Assembly: GCA_040757355.1 (NCBI GenBank)
Contig: JBFLWY010000005.1
Coordinates: forward strand, 1-64,000
Direction of reading: 5' to 3'
DNA from: DTYU01 sp040757355
GTDB lineage: Bacteria; Bacillota; Desulfotomaculia; Desulfotomaculales; Ammonificaceae
DNA length: 64,000 nt
Shown here: positions 1 through 8,465 of the stretch, piece by piece
Layout: each line of letters begins with the position of its first letter
Numbering within the stretch: the first letter of the stretch is position 1
Translations under genes and position numbers: made by a program
Notes under the pieces: generated by a model
Told to the model about the DNA's origin: nothing
Databases searched by the model: none
The model's input: only the letters and a program-made list of their open reading frames with translations

Positions 1-23
1 AAATGGGGGTCTTTACCTCCATA

Positions 24-59
24 AAAGCCTTATGCCATGCGGGTTTAGCCGCATGGCAT
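24..59 (-). terminator. putative terminator of ssrA
   Basis: An 11-bp perfect stem (arms at 32-42 and 49-59, ATGCCATGCGG paired with CCGCATGGCAT) lies 20 bases past the tmRNA 3' end. Read on the minus strand it is followed by AAGGCTTTTAT, a modest U-run. It fits an intrinsic terminator of the smpB-ssrA transcript, though the U-run is weak. Confidence 0.6.
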
Positions 60-78
60 CTTTATTTACCTAAAAAGA

Positions 79-430
79 TGGTGGAGGCGGGGGGAATCGA
101 ACCCCCGTCCGAGAGACCGACTACAGGAGACTCTCCGAGCGCAGGCTGCGATTTGGTCTTCACACCTCGAGCGCCCACAGCCGGGCTCTCGAAATGCTAT
201 CTCGATTTATGTCCCCAATGACCTCCGAGAATTGGTCCTTGAGCAAGCCCGCTAACGTGACACCCTATCCGGCCGCACGGGCCTCAGCCGGTAGGATGCT
301 GGCTGGCTTACGCAGCCAGGGCGTATTCTTGTTTGTTGGCGTTTATGCCTTGCCACCGTTTTTACGGGCAGGTAGCCTCCCCGGCTCGCTCCTCCTGTCA
401 CCACTTCCCCCGTCGAAACCTGACGCCCCC
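79..430 (-). ncRNA. ssrA: tmRNA (transfer-messenger RNA)
   Basis: One-piece tmRNA of about 352 nt that rescues stalled ribosomes together with SmpB. The 5' end GGGGGCGTCAGG and the 3' end CCGCCTCCACCA pair as a tRNA-like acceptor stem, with an encoded CCA and a T-arm containing GGTTCGATTCC. The internal reading frame encodes the tag ANKQEYALAA followed by TAA, at about 318-350 on the minus strand; this ends in the usual ALAA degron. It lies 279 bases downstream of smpB on the same strand, the common Firmicute arrangement. Confidence 0.95.
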
Positions 431-709
431 TTTTAAGCTAAGTTGGATGGACTTTTGGGTCCGTTCAAAGTTCTAAGTTAAGCTTCACGGACAGACCTTT
501 CGGGACCGTTCGACGTTCAACGCCAGGCTCATCTGATAGATCTTAAGGGTCAGTTCAAAGTTCTAAGTTTGATAGTTCAAAGTTCGAAGCTAAGAAACCC
601 GGCTTTAACTCCGTGGAACAATTATTAAATTCTTTTGATCCGGACTTAAGACCTTCGACTGTCGACTTTCGACTTAGCCCGTAACTCGCAACGCGCGATT
701 CGCAACTCT
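431..709. repeat. intergenic degenerate heptad repeats (smpB-ssrA gap)
   Basis: This gap has no gene. It contains GTTCAAAGTTCTAAGTT at 463-479 and again at 553-569, plus GTTCAAAGTTCGAAG at 575-589 and the related CGTTCGACGTTCAACG near 508-522. These are loose tandem variants of a seven-base unit (GTTCNAA). No clear sigma-A promoter for ssrA is visible, so ssrA may be read through from smpB. Confidence 0.6.
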
Positions 710-1168
710 TTAAACCGTCCGCTTGTGTCGCATCGCCCGTTCCATTTCCCGCTTCGCATCGCGGGCCGCAATGTCTTCGCGCCGGTCGTAGAGCTTTTTT
801 CCTTTCACCAGCGCCAGTTCAACCTTTGCCCGGCCGTTCTTGAAGTAACACCTAAGCGGCACCAGACTCAAGCCCTTTTCCCGCGTCCGCCCCCAGAGCC
901 GGACGATCTCGCTGCGGTGCATCAGGAGTTTCCGCGGCCGCTTCGGCTCGTGGTTGTAACGGTTTCCCTGTTCGTAAGGGCTGATGTGCATGTCGTAAAG
1001 CCAGAGTTCACCGTTTTCCACGCGGGCGAAACTGTCCCTTAAATTCCCGCGGCCGGCCCGCAGCGATTTCACCTCGGTCCCGGTGAGCGCCATCCCGGCC
1101 TCGAAGGTCTCGAGGATAAAATAATCATGCCGCGCCTTTCGGTTTTCACACACCACCTTCACCGGCAC
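710..1168 (-). CDS. smpB: SsrA-binding protein SmpB
   Basis: SmpB binds the tRNA-like domain of tmRNA and delivers it to stalled ribosomes in trans-translation. The protein (152 aa) starts MPVKVVCENRKARHDYFI, carries the conserved GTEVKSLRAG and the LYDMHISPYEQG segment of the OB-fold, and ends in a basic tail (DAKREMERAMRHKRTV), all typical of the family. The start chosen is a GTG eight bases after AGGGG; an upstream in-frame start would add nine poorly fitting residues. It sits directly upstream of ssrA, so RNA and partner protein are probably co-expressed. Confidence 0.93.
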   Translation of the reverse strand: MPVKVVCENRKARHDYFILETFEAGMALTGTEVKSLRAGRGNLRDSFARVENGELWLYDMHISPYEQGNRYNHEPKRPRKLLMHRSEIVRLWGRTREKGLSLVPLRCYFKNGRAKVELALVKGKKLYDRREDIAARDAKREMERAMRHKRTV

Positions 1169-1231
1169 GGCTCTCACCCCTACAAAGTCCCTCAACCATA
1201 TTATACATCTGCCCGGCCGTTAGCGTCAACT

Positions 1232-1954
1232 TCAACCCGCATCCCGACCCCGCAACCGGGACGCGAGCTGCAACGCTCGCTTTTTCCCAGCAACCGTGGA
1301 AAACGCAGCGGCCAGCGCGTTAACTTCTTCCTCAGTTTTACCCTTAATCTCGCTGCCCCAGCCCGCCAGGCGCAGGGCATCTCGCGCCAACCGCTCGTTG
1401 AGCCTTCCGCTCATCCCGGCGGGCAGCGCGGCAATAATCGCTGTTACTTCGTCTATTGCCTCCGCAGGCAAACCGATTTCCGCCATCACCTCCCGGGCCA
1501 GGGCCACCAAAGCCGGGGATAAAGCCTCCCCGGTCTCTCCCGCCGCCAGCCCGATCTCTTTCAGCAAAACCGCCGCCGTCACCACCAGGGGCGAGCCCCC
1601 TTCCTCCTTGCTCAGTTCCAGCGCAAAGGAAGCGGCGGCAAGCGCCGTCTGCCGCACGTCCGGGAAGTCCTTCAGCCGCCGGTTCCCTTCCAGCAAGAGC
1701 TTTTCCTGCAGAACCTCGGGCTGCCGGCGGTAAACTTCCGCCACCTCGCCCAGGCACTTATCCGCGTAAGCGCACCAGGCCGCACAGGCAGGATTAAATT
1801 TCGGGTTGCGGGCCAGCCCGCCGCACTTGCAGCGGACCATGATGTCGTCGGGGAAAAACTCAACCTCCGCTCCGCAGGCGGGGCAAGGCGCCAGGACGAC
1901 GTCTTCCGGGCGAAAATCCCGCCTGTCTTGTCCGGGACATTTCCACAACGTCAC
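1232..1954 (-). CDS. zinc-ribbon plus degenerate HD-domain protein
   Basis: About 240 aa. The N-terminal 70 residues carry cysteine pairs (CPACG, CKCG, then CAAWC and CLGE), a likely zinc-binding module. The rest is helical and resembles an HD phosphohydrolase domain in its spacing, but the motif that would read LLHDIG reads LLKEIG (about residues 130-135), so the metal-binding His-Asp is absent. It is probably a non-catalytic or regulatory member of a family annotated as phosphohydrolase in related clostridia. The GTG start follows a GGGGGG ribosome-binding site that overlaps the truA stop codon, indicating translational coupling. The biological role is unknown. Confidence 0.7.
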   Translation of the reverse strand: MTLWKCPGQDRRDFRPEDVVLAPCPACGAEVEFFPDDIMVRCKCGGLARNPKFNPACAAWCAYADKCLGEVAEVYRRQPEVLQEKLLLEGNRRLKDFPDVRQTALAAASFALELSKEEGGSPLVVTAAVLLKEIGLAAGETGEALSPALVALAREVMAEIGLPAEAIDEVTAIIAALPAGMSGRLNERLARDALRLAGWGSEIKGKTEEEVNALAAAFSTVAGKKRALQLASRLRGRDAG

Positions 1955-1961
1955 CGCGGCA

Positions 1962-2729
1962 TTACCCCCCGAAAAGCTCCGTCCTGTAAACAACCTTTTC
2001 CAGGCAGAGGCCGTGCGGCGGAGCCGTGGGTCCGAGTAATTTTCGCCTGCCCGCTTCCAGCGCCTGGCTGATTACCGAAAGCGCCAGCCGCCCCCGGCCT
2101 ATTTCTATAAGCGTCCCCACGATTACCCGCACCATCTGGTAAAGAAACCCGTCGGCGGCAAACAGCAGGTGCAGGAACGGCCCCTCTTCCTCAATCCGGC
2201 ACTCGTAAAGTGTCCGCACCGCCGACTTGACCGGCCGGCCTGTATTCTGAAACGCCCGGAAGTCGTGTGTGCCCACTAAACAGGCAGCAGCCTCTTGCAT
2301 CCGGGCAACGTCCAGCACCTCGGGAACGTGGAGCGAATAGAGACGCGAAAACGGGCAGCGTACTGCCCGCCGAAAAATCGTGTAGCGGTAAGTTTTACTT
2401 ACGGCGTCGTACCGGGGGTGGAACGTGGCTGAAACCTCGGCCGCAGCTAAAACAGCAATTTCCGCCGTCAGACTCCCGTTCAGCGCGGGAACCAGGCGCC
2501 CGGCGGGAATCGGCCAGTCTACCGCCCAGAAGGAAACCACTTGGCCAGCCGCATGGACTCCTGCGTCGGTCCTGCCGGCACCCTTTACGGGGCAGGAAGC
2601 CCCGCTCAGGTGTTTGAGAGTCTCTTCCAGCACCCCCTGTACGGTCCGGCGTCCCGGCTGCTTCTGGAAGCCGTGAAAACCGGTCCCGTCGTAAGCAACT
2701 TTTAAAGCAAAATGACGGCCGTCGATCAC
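1962..2729 (-). CDS. truA: tRNA pseudouridine(38-40) synthase TruA
   Basis: TruA converts uridines 38-40 of the anticodon stem to pseudouridine. The 255-aa protein has the family's N-terminal LKVAYDGTGFHGFQKQPG and the catalytic segment GAGRTDAGVHAAGQV with its nucleophilic Asp (GRTDAG), and the C-terminal FLYQMVRVIVGTLIEIGRG. Its ATG overlaps the rplQ stop by four bases (ATGA), so it is the last member of the alpha operon here. The energy-coupling-factor ATPase genes that usually lie between rplQ and truA in Firmicutes are absent at this position. Confidence 0.95.
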   Translation of the reverse strand: MIDGRHFALKVAYDGTGFHGFQKQPGRRTVQGVLEETLKHLSGASCPVKGAGRTDAGVHAAGQVVSFWAVDWPIPAGRLVPALNGSLTAEIAVLAAAEVSATFHPRYDAVSKTYRYTIFRRAVRCPFSRLYSLHVPEVLDVARMQEAAACLVGTHDFRAFQNTGRPVKSAVRTLYECRIEEEGPFLHLLFAADGFLYQMVRVIVGTLIEIGRGRLALSVISQALEAGRRKLLGPTAPPHGLCLEKVVYRTELFGG

Positions 2730-3064
2730 ACCAGTTCCAAAATCACCATCTCGGCCGCATCGCCCCGCCGCTGGCCGACTTTTAAAATGCGGGTATACCC
2801 CCCGGACCTGGCTGTATAACGAGGCCCGATGTTCGCAAAAAGTTTCTGTACGACTTCCTCGTCGTAGATGTAGCGGAGCGCCTGCCGGCGTGCCGCCAGG
2901 TCGCCTTTTTTAGCCAAAGTGACCATCCGTTCCGCGATGCTCTGAACCTCTTTGGCACGCGGTTCGGTAGTGGTGATTTTTTCTTCCTTGAAAAGCGACG
3001 TCACCAGGTTCCTGAGAAGGGCCTTCCGGTGCCCGGTAGTCAGGCCGAGCTTTCGATAACCCAC
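2726..3064 (-). CDS. rplQ: 50S ribosomal protein L17
   Basis: L17 (112 aa) sits near the peptide exit tunnel. The sequence GYRKLGLTTGHRKALLRN is the family signature, followed by LFKEEKITTTEPRAKEV and the C-terminal GYTRILKVGQRRGDAAEM. The start is a GTG preceded by AAGGGG seven bases upstream; the longer frame running up to 3193 has no matching family sequence. It follows rpoA after 121 bases, the standard alpha-operon order. Confidence 0.94.
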   Translation of the reverse strand: MGYRKLGLTTGHRKALLRNLVTSLFKEEKITTTEPRAKEVQSIAERMVTLAKKGDLAARRQALRYIYDEEVVQKLFANIGPRYTARSGGYTRILKVGQRRGDAAEMVILELV

Positions 3065-3185
3065 TGCGATACCCCTTTCGTGAATGCTAAACATTAAAAC
3101 GCCAGCGGTGAAGTAGCACATACCATCGAAGTTACTACAAACTCCGGTCTCAGAATTCATTTTTTGTTGCCTTCGATATCGGCTG

Positions 3186-4130
3186 CTACTCACCGCTTTT
3201 GCGCAACGCGAGCCCTAATTCGGCCAGCTTTTGTTTAACCTCTTCAAGCGATTTCTTTCCAAGGTTTCTAACCTTGATCATTTCTTCCTCATCACGCTGG
3301 ACGAGTTCCTCTACGGTGTTTATCCCGGCCCGCTTGAGGCAGTTATAAGAACGCACGGAGAGATCGAGATCTTCAATCGGCATTTCCAGGAGCCGGTTTT
3401 TCTTTTCTTCTTCCTTTTCAACCATGATCGGCATCTTGCTCACCGTTTCACTTAAGCCGGTAAAAAGGTAGAAGTGCTCGTACAGGATGCGCGCGGCAAG
3501 ACTTACGGCTTCATCCGCACGCACGCAGCCGTTCGTCCAAACATCAAGTATCAGTTTATCGTAGTTTGTGGCCTGTCCGACCCGGGTGCTTTCAATGTTG
3601 TAACTTACCTTTTTTACCGGAGTAAAATCGGCGTCGACCGGAATCACTCCGATGACATATTCAGAGTTCTGCCGTTCAGCCGGTACATAACCCCTCCCGC
3701 GGGCTACGGTCATTTCCACAAACAGGCGGCCGTCAGGTGCGAGGCTGGCGATGTAGTGATCCGGGTTAATAATTTCCACGTCAGCGTCACCGATGATATC
3801 TGATGCATAAACCACTTTTTCACCTGACGCCTCGATGCGGAGTACCCTCTCTTCATCTGTATGCAGCTTAATCTTAAGACCTCTCAGGTTTAAGATCAGT
3901 TCGCTGACGTCTTCCCGCACCCCGGGGATCGCGGTGAACTCGTGGAGCACCCCCTCTATCTTTACAGAGGTGACTGCCGCTCCCGGAATAGAAGAGAGTA
4001 ACACCCTCCGCAAGGAGTTGGCAACTGTCGTGCCAAAACCCCGTTCCAGCGGCTCAACCACAAAACGGCCGTAATCCCCCGCAGGCGAAAACGTCTCGCA
4101 ATAAATCTTCGGTTTCTCTATTTCAAGCAT
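3186..4130 (-). CDS. rpoA: DNA-directed RNA polymerase subunit alpha
   Basis: The alpha subunit (314 aa) dimerises to seed RNA polymerase assembly. The N-terminal domain (about residues 1-225) shows FVVEPLERGFGTTVANSLRRVLLSS in the dimer region, and the C-terminal domain shows LDLSVRSYNCLKRAGI and the helix-hairpin-helix segment RNLGKKSLEEVKQKL that contacts UP elements and activators. The length is normal and both domains are intact. Its neighbours are rpsD upstream and rplQ downstream. Confidence 0.97.
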   Translation of the reverse strand: MLEIEKPKIYCETFSPAGDYGRFVVEPLERGFGTTVANSLRRVLLSSIPGAAVTSVKIEGVLHEFTAIPGVREDVSELILNLRGLKIKLHTDEERVLRIEASGEKVVYASDIIGDADVEIINPDHYIASLAPDGRLFVEMTVARGRGYVPAERQNSEYVIGVIPVDADFTPVKKVSYNIESTRVGQATNYDKLILDVWTNGCVRADEAVSLAARILYEHFYLFTGLSETVSKMPIMVEKEEEKKNRLLEMPIEDLDLSVRSYNCLKRAGINTVEELVQRDEEEMIKVRNLGKKSLEEVKQKLAELGLALRKSGE

Positions 4131-4164
4131 ACAAAACCCCCTTCAGCCAGATTCACTCCCGGCT

Positions 4165-4791
4165 TTAACGCGAGTACAGTTCAACGATCAACTGTTCCTT
4201 CACCGGAGTATCAATCTGGTCTCTGGTCGGATAGGACAAAACCTCACCTGTTACAGCATCCGCATCATAGCCGAGCCAAGCCGGCGGTGTGTTCTGCGCG
4301 GCCCGCTCGATTAACTCCTTGACTCGCGGTGATTCCTTGGATTTATCCGCCACCGTAATCTTGTCCCCCACCCGGACCAGGAACGAGGGAATACTTACTT
4401 TCCGGCCGTTAACCTGAAAATGACCGTGTCTGATAAGCTGCCTTGCTTCGGTGCGAGAAGCCGCAAGTCCCAACCGGTAAACTATATTGTCAATCCGCCT
4501 TTCAAGCAGCCGGAGCAAGTTCTCACCGGTTATTCCGCGCTGCCGCTCGGCCTTTTCGAAATAGTTGCGGAACTGCGTTTCAAGAACCCCGTAAATCCGG
4601 CGCACCTTCTGTTTCTCCCGTAATTGAACCGCATACTCTGTAACCTTCCTTCTAGTACGACCGTGTTGTCCGGGCGGGGTGTTGCGTCGCTCTATGGCAC
4701 ACCGGTTACTGTAACAACGGTCACCCTTGAGGTAAAGCTTTACCCCTTCCCTGCGACAAAGCCTGCATCGTGCTTCAGTGTATCTTGCCAC
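4165..4791 (-). CDS. rpsD: 30S ribosomal protein S4
   Basis: S4 (208 aa) is a primary 16S rRNA binder and usually the translational autoregulator of this operon. The N-terminus carries a four-cysteine zinc-type knuckle (CRLCRREG then CYSNRC), and the S4 RNA-binding domain is visible as RRIDNIVYRLGLAASRTEARQ followed by HFQVNGRKV. The GTG start follows AGGAGG. Zinc-type S4 is common in thermophilic clostridia. Confidence 0.96.
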   Translation of the reverse strand: MARYTEARCRLCRREGVKLYLKGDRCYSNRCAIERRNTPPGQHGRTRRKVTEYAVQLREKQKVRRIYGVLETQFRNYFEKAERQRGITGENLLRLLERRIDNIVYRLGLAASRTEARQLIRHGHFQVNGRKVSIPSFLVRVGDKITVADKSKESPRVKELIERAAQNTPPAWLGYDADAVTGEVLSYPTRDQIDTPVKEQLIVELYSR

Positions 4792-4806
4792 TTGTTTACC
4801 TACCTC

Positions 4807-5193
4807 CTATACCCGCCGGCGCTTTGGCGGCCGACAGCCGTTATGCGGCACGGGAGTGACATCTTTGATAAGGCTTACCTGGAGGCCGGCCGCTTGCAAC
4901 GAACGGATGGCCGCCTCCCTCCCAGCACCCGGGCCCTTCACCACGACGGAAACTTCCTTCATCCCATGCTCCATCGCCTCACGCGCCACTTTTTCCGCAG
5001 CCATTTGGGCAGCAAAAGGTGTACTCTTCCTGCTTCCTTTAAACCCAACTGTACCCGCGCTGGCCCATGCTACAACATTCCCATTGACGTCTGATATGGA
5101 AACCAGAGTATTGTTGAACGTCGACTTGATATGTGCCACGCCCTGCTCGATATTCTTTCTTTCTTTCTTTTTGGTACGCGTGCGCCGCGCCAT
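4807..5193 (-). CDS. rpsK: 30S ribosomal protein S11
   Basis: S11 (128 aa) forms part of the platform near the mRNA exit. Family motifs include HIKSTFNNTLVSISD, GSRKSTPFAAQMAAE, VKGPGAGREAAIRSL and the C-terminal PVPHNGCRPPKRRRV. It lies between rpsM and rpsD with 12-15 base gaps. The N-terminal stretch RRTRTKKKERKN is strongly basic, as usual. Confidence 0.96.
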   Translation of the reverse strand: MARRTRTKKKERKNIEQGVAHIKSTFNNTLVSISDVNGNVVAWASAGTVGFKGSRKSTPFAAQMAAEKVAREAMEHGMKEVSVVVKGPGAGREAAIRSLQAAGLQVSLIKDVTPVPHNGCRPPKRRRV

Positions 5194-5205
5194 TCGTTAC
5201 CCTCC

Positions 5206-5577
5206 TTACTTCTTTCTCCGCACCCCGACCGTCCGACGCGGGCCTTTACGAGTACGGGCATTTGTACGGGTACGCTGTCCCCGTACGGGCAATCCACGCC
5301 GGTGACGCAGTCCGCGGTAGCAACCGATTTCCATTAACCGCTTGATGTTCAGGGATGTTTCCCGGCGTAGGTCTCCCTCCACCTTTAACTCCCGGTCAAT
5401 CACTTCGCGTAACCGGGTAATCTCCTCTTCAGTGAGGTTTTTTACCCTCGTGTCAGGATTGACGCCGGTTTTTGCCAGAACCTTTTTAGCGGTTGAGCGG
5501 CCGATACCGAAAATGTATGTAAGCGATACTTCTACGCGCTTGTCTTTCGGCAAATCAACCCCTGCAATACGTGCCAA
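5206..5577 (-). CDS. rpsM: 30S ribosomal protein S13
   Basis: S13 (123 aa) sits in the 30S head and contacts tRNA and 50S bridges. It begins MARIAGVDLPKDKRVEVSL and ends with the basic tail RGQRTRTNARTRKGPRRTVG that reaches the P site. The start is TTG, eight bases after GGGGG just past the rpmJ stop. Confidence 0.96.
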   Translation of the reverse strand: MARIAGVDLPKDKRVEVSLTYIFGIGRSTAKKVLAKTGVNPDTRVKNLTEEEITRLREVIDRELKVEGDLRRETSLNIKRLMEIGCYRGLRHRRGLPVRGQRTRTNARTRKGPRRTVGVRRKK

Positions 5578-5589
5578 GCCTATTACCCC

Positions 5590-5703
5590 CTAACCCTGTT
5601 TTTGCTTGTGCTTGGGATTGGTGCATATCACCATTACTTTTCCCTTGCGTTTTATTACCTTGCACTTTTCGCAAATCGCCTTCACCGACGGCCTTACCTT
5701 CAT
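5590..5703 (-). CDS. rpmJ: 50S ribosomal protein L36
   Basis: A 37-residue protein read by eye: MKVRPSVKAICEKCKVIKR, then KGKVMVICTNPKHKQKQG. It has the complete zinc set (Cys11, Cys14, Cys27, His32), so this is the zinc-binding C+ type of L36. The ATG follows a GGAGG. It lies between infA and rpsM, the standard order. Confidence 0.95.
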   Translation of the reverse strand: MKVRPSVKAICEKCKVIKRKGKVMVICTNPKHKQKQG

Positions 5704-5827
5704 TATCTGTAAAACCTCCTTAAACATTGACAGAACCAGAATTAAGAAGTCAGAAGCCGGAATTCCTTAAGGGAGGAATCTGCTTAAGCTTATTCCTTCC
5801 AGAATTCTCACCGCTTACTTCCCACCT

Positions 5828-6046
5828 CTATTTGTACCTGTATACAATCCGTCCCCTGCTCAGATCATATGGAGAAAGCTCCACCATTACTTTGTCACCG
5901 GGCAGGATCCGGATAAAATGCATCCGTATTTTCCCGGATACATGAGCCAATACCCTGTGCCCGTTAACAAGTTCAACCCGAAACATTGCGTTGGGCAGGT
6001 GCTCGACAACGGTGCCCTCGACCTCAATTACATCCTGTTTCGTCAT
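5828..6046 (-). CDS. infA: translation initiation factor IF-1
   Basis: IF-1 (72 aa) is an S1-like OB-fold protein that blocks the A site during initiation. It matches the family end to end: EVEGTVVEHLPNAMFRVEL, then GHRVLAHVSGKIRMHFIRI, then PGDKVMVELSPYDLSRGRI. It is preceded by GGAGG. The 124-base gap to rpmJ contains the heptad-type string AGAAGTCAGAAG. Confidence 0.96.
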   Translation of the reverse strand: MTKQDVIEVEGTVVEHLPNAMFRVELVNGHRVLAHVSGKIRMHFIRILPGDKVMVELSPYDLSRGRIVYRYK

Positions 6047-6122
6047 GGAGCCTCCCTCCGTAAACGGTTGTCGGTAGCAACCAGCCGGTATTCAAAGCCG
6101 GTATGAGACATAAACCAGTATA

Positions 6123-6431
6123 TCACCCATCCTCATGCAGTTTGCTTCCTCGGCCCGTCAGTTCCGCAATCGCGTACCTGATTTCTGCATTTGTAACCCT
6201 TTCACCGCTAGCCAGTTTTCCCGCTACTCCCACTGCTGTCGCAGAATAGACGGAAAGGTGCTTGGTGTTCTTTTCCTTCGGGTTATCCACACGCCGTACG
6301 ATACCGTCGACCACCCTTACCAGACGTTCGGATATAACCTCGTAAACCAAGTAATACCGACCGCGGTCCCTCCCCGCTCTTGAGCTTACCAGTTGACCCA
6401 AACGGGGTTTTCCCCTGTCATCAACCGACAT
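6123..6431 (-). CDS. KOW-domain RNA-binding protein (L14e-like)
   Basis: A 102-aa protein with an N-terminal KOW-like segment (LGQLVSSRAGRDRGRYYLVY) followed by VVDGIVRRVDNPKEKN. Proteins of this kind lie between map and infA in many Firmicutes and resemble eukaryotic/archaeal L14e; a ribosome-associated RNA-binding role is presumed from family and position. It is separated from map by 17 bases and uses an ATG after GGGGG. Confidence 0.8.
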   Translation of the reverse strand: MSVDDRGKPRLGQLVSSRAGRDRGRYYLVYEVISERLVRVVDGIVRRVDNPKEKNTKHLSVYSATAVGVAGKLASGERVTNAEIRYAIAELTGRGSKLHEDG

Positions 6432-6448
6432 TCTATGTACCCCCGAAT

Positions 6449-7195
6449 TTACGGACGAGTTAAAATCTCTGCCGCTCCGTCCCGGACAGCCACAGTATGC
6501 TCAAAATGGGCTGACAGTTTACCATCCTCCGTAACCACGGTCCAATTGTCCCGGAGAACCTTCACCGCGTACGTGCCCGCGTTAACCATCGGTTCTATCG
6601 CCAGGGTCATACCGGTTTCGAGCCGCGGCCCACGCCCCGGAGGGCCAAAGTTCGGCACCTGGGGATCCTCATGCATCTTTGCACCGATTCCATGTCCTAC
6701 GAAATCGCGCACCACCGAGAAACCGTGGTTTTCGACATAACTCTGCACTGCATGAGAGATGTCCGACAACCTGTTGCCGGCCACCGCCTTCCTTATACCC
6801 TTATTTAACGCCTCCCTGGTTACCTGTAACAGCTTTTTTGCCTCTTTCTTAATCTTTCCTACCGCAAAGGTGGCAGCACCGTCACCGTAGTAACCCATGA
6901 CCACAGTGCCCACGTCTATACTGATTATGTCTCCTTCTTCAAGTCTTCTCGGCCCCGGAATCCCATGCACCACCTGCTCATTGACCGATGCACAGATGCT
7001 GGCGGGAAACCCGTACAACCCTTTAAATGCCGGTTCTGCTCCCTGTTGCCGGATAAAAGCCTCGGCCAAAGCGTCGAGTTCCCCGGTGGTCACACCGGGT
7101 CTGATCACCTTTTCAAGTTCCTGTAAAGTCAGGGCGACAATCCGCCCGGCATCGCGCATATACGACAGTTCGCGTTCCGATTTCCTGGAAATCAT
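6449..7195 (-). CDS. map: type I methionine aminopeptidase
   Basis: Removes the initiator methionine from nascent proteins using a dinuclear metal centre. The 248-aa protein shows the metal ligands in order: SIDVGTVVMGYYGDGAATF (two Asp), FVGHGIGAKMHEDP (His), AIEPMV (Glu) and HFEHTVAV (Glu). It directly follows secY with nine bases between. adk, which normally separates secY and map, is not present. Confidence 0.96.
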   Translation of the reverse strand: MISRKSERELSYMRDAGRIVALTLQELEKVIRPGVTTGELDALAEAFIRQQGAEPAFKGLYGFPASICASVNEQVVHGIPGPRRLEEGDIISIDVGTVVMGYYGDGAATFAVGKIKKEAKKLLQVTREALNKGIRKAVAGNRLSDISHAVQSYVENHGFSVVRDFVGHGIGAKMHEDPQVPNFGPPGRGPRLETGMTLAIEPMVNAGTYAVKVLRDNWTVVTEDGKLSAHFEHTVAVRDGAAEILTRP

Positions 7196-7204
7196 CGGTG
7201 CAAC

Positions 7205-8464
7205 CTACTTTATGAACCCCTGATAACTGCGCATTAACAGGTGCGCCTCCAGTTGTTTCATTGTTTCCAGGGCTACACCGACCACGATCAAAAGGGCCGT
7301 GCCGCCGAAATAAATATTCGGAATCCGCGTTGCCAAGAGGACAAAACTCGGCAATATAGCTATTAATGCCAGGAAAACCGCTCCAGCCAGGGTAATCCGG
7401 CTCATTACTTTACTGATGTATTCGGCCGTCGGCCGTCCGGGCCTGATGCCGGGGATAAATCCACCGTACTTCTTAATGTTATCCGCCACATCGACCGGGT
7501 TCATAATAACCGCCGTATAAAAGTAAGTAAACCCGATTATCAAAAGCGCGTAGAGGGTTGTATGCAGGGGGGACCCCCAGTGCAGTACTTGCATGTACCA
7601 GTCGGCCACAACATTCCCCTTGAGCCACCCCGCCACCTGCTCCGGAAACATCAACAGGGAGGACGCAAAGATTACCGGGATTACACCGGCCGTATTAACC
7701 CTCAAGGGAAGGTGAGTGCTCTGTCCGCCGTAAACCTTGCGGCCCACCACCCGTTTGGTGTACTGGACCGGGATTCGCCGCTGGCCCTCGTTTACCGCTA
7801 CAATCCCCGCAATAACCACTACCGCGATGACCACCAGCGCAACAATACTAAAGACGTTTATTGTTCCTGCCTGCAGGTACTCCAGTATCCGGCTGCCGCC
7901 GGCCGGGATTCGGGATACGATACCGGCGAATATCAAGAGCGAGATCCCGTTGCCGATGCCCTTTTCGGTAATCTGCTCGCCCATCCACATCAGGAAAACT
8001 GTGCCCGCCGTAAGACTTATAGCTACGACCAGGTAATTAAAGAAATTCGGATGCACCAGCGCACCGCGTAAAAACGCCGCCATCCCGATCGCTTGCATGA
8101 ACGCCAGGATTACCGTACCGTAGCGGGTGTACTGGACTATCTTCTTCCGGCCCTCTTCCCCTTCTTTGGACAATTTTTCAAGGTAGGGTATAACTACAGT
8201 TAAAAGCTGCATGATGATCGACGAATTGATATACGGTGTGATGCTCATTGCAAATACCGAAAAATTTTTAAACGCTCCGCCGGATATAACGTCAAAAAAC
8301 CCAAAAAGCGCGCCGTCCTTAATAAGATCGGCAACCACTTGAGGATTAACCCCGGGTACCGGGATATGTGCTCCCAGGCGGAAGACAAGTATCAACCCCA
8401 CCGTGAAGAACAGCCGCGTCCGCAGTTCCTGCACGTTAACCGCGCTTTTTAGACCGGCAAGCAC
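7205..8464 (-). CDS. secY: preprotein translocase subunit SecY
   Basis: SecY (419 aa) is the channel of the Sec translocon in the cytoplasmic membrane, with ten membrane segments. Family features include the plug region HIPVPGVN, the cytosolic loop RRIPVQYTKRVVGRKVYGG, and FTYFYTAVIMNPVDVADNIKKYGG. The start is a GTG one base after the rplO stop region, with GAGGTG as ribosome-binding site. Confidence 0.97.
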   Translation of the reverse strand: MLAGLKSAVNVQELRTRLFFTVGLILVFRLGAHIPVPGVNPQVVADLIKDGALFGFFDVISGGAFKNFSVFAMSITPYINSSIIMQLLTVVIPYLEKLSKEGEEGRKKIVQYTRYGTVILAFMQAIGMAAFLRGALVHPNFFNYLVVAISLTAGTVFLMWMGEQITEKGIGNGISLLIFAGIVSRIPAGGSRILEYLQAGTINVFSIVALVVIAVVVIAGIVAVNEGQRRIPVQYTKRVVGRKVYGGQSTHLPLRVNTAGVIPVIFASSLLMFPEQVAGWLKGNVVADWYMQVLHWGSPLHTTLYALLIIGFTYFYTAVIMNPVDVADNIKKYGGFIPGIRPGRPTAEYISKVMSRITLAGAVFLALIAILPSFVLLATRIPNIYFGGTALLIVVGVALETMKQLEAHLLMRSYQGFIK

Positions 8465-8465
8465 G

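Noticed and set aside
1296..1733. Long plus-strand frames opposite GC-rich genes (also at 35336, 44949, 49762, 55806)
   Set aside because: They lie antisense to well-identified genes, have biased composition and no ribosome-binding sites; they are shadows of the high-GC codon use.
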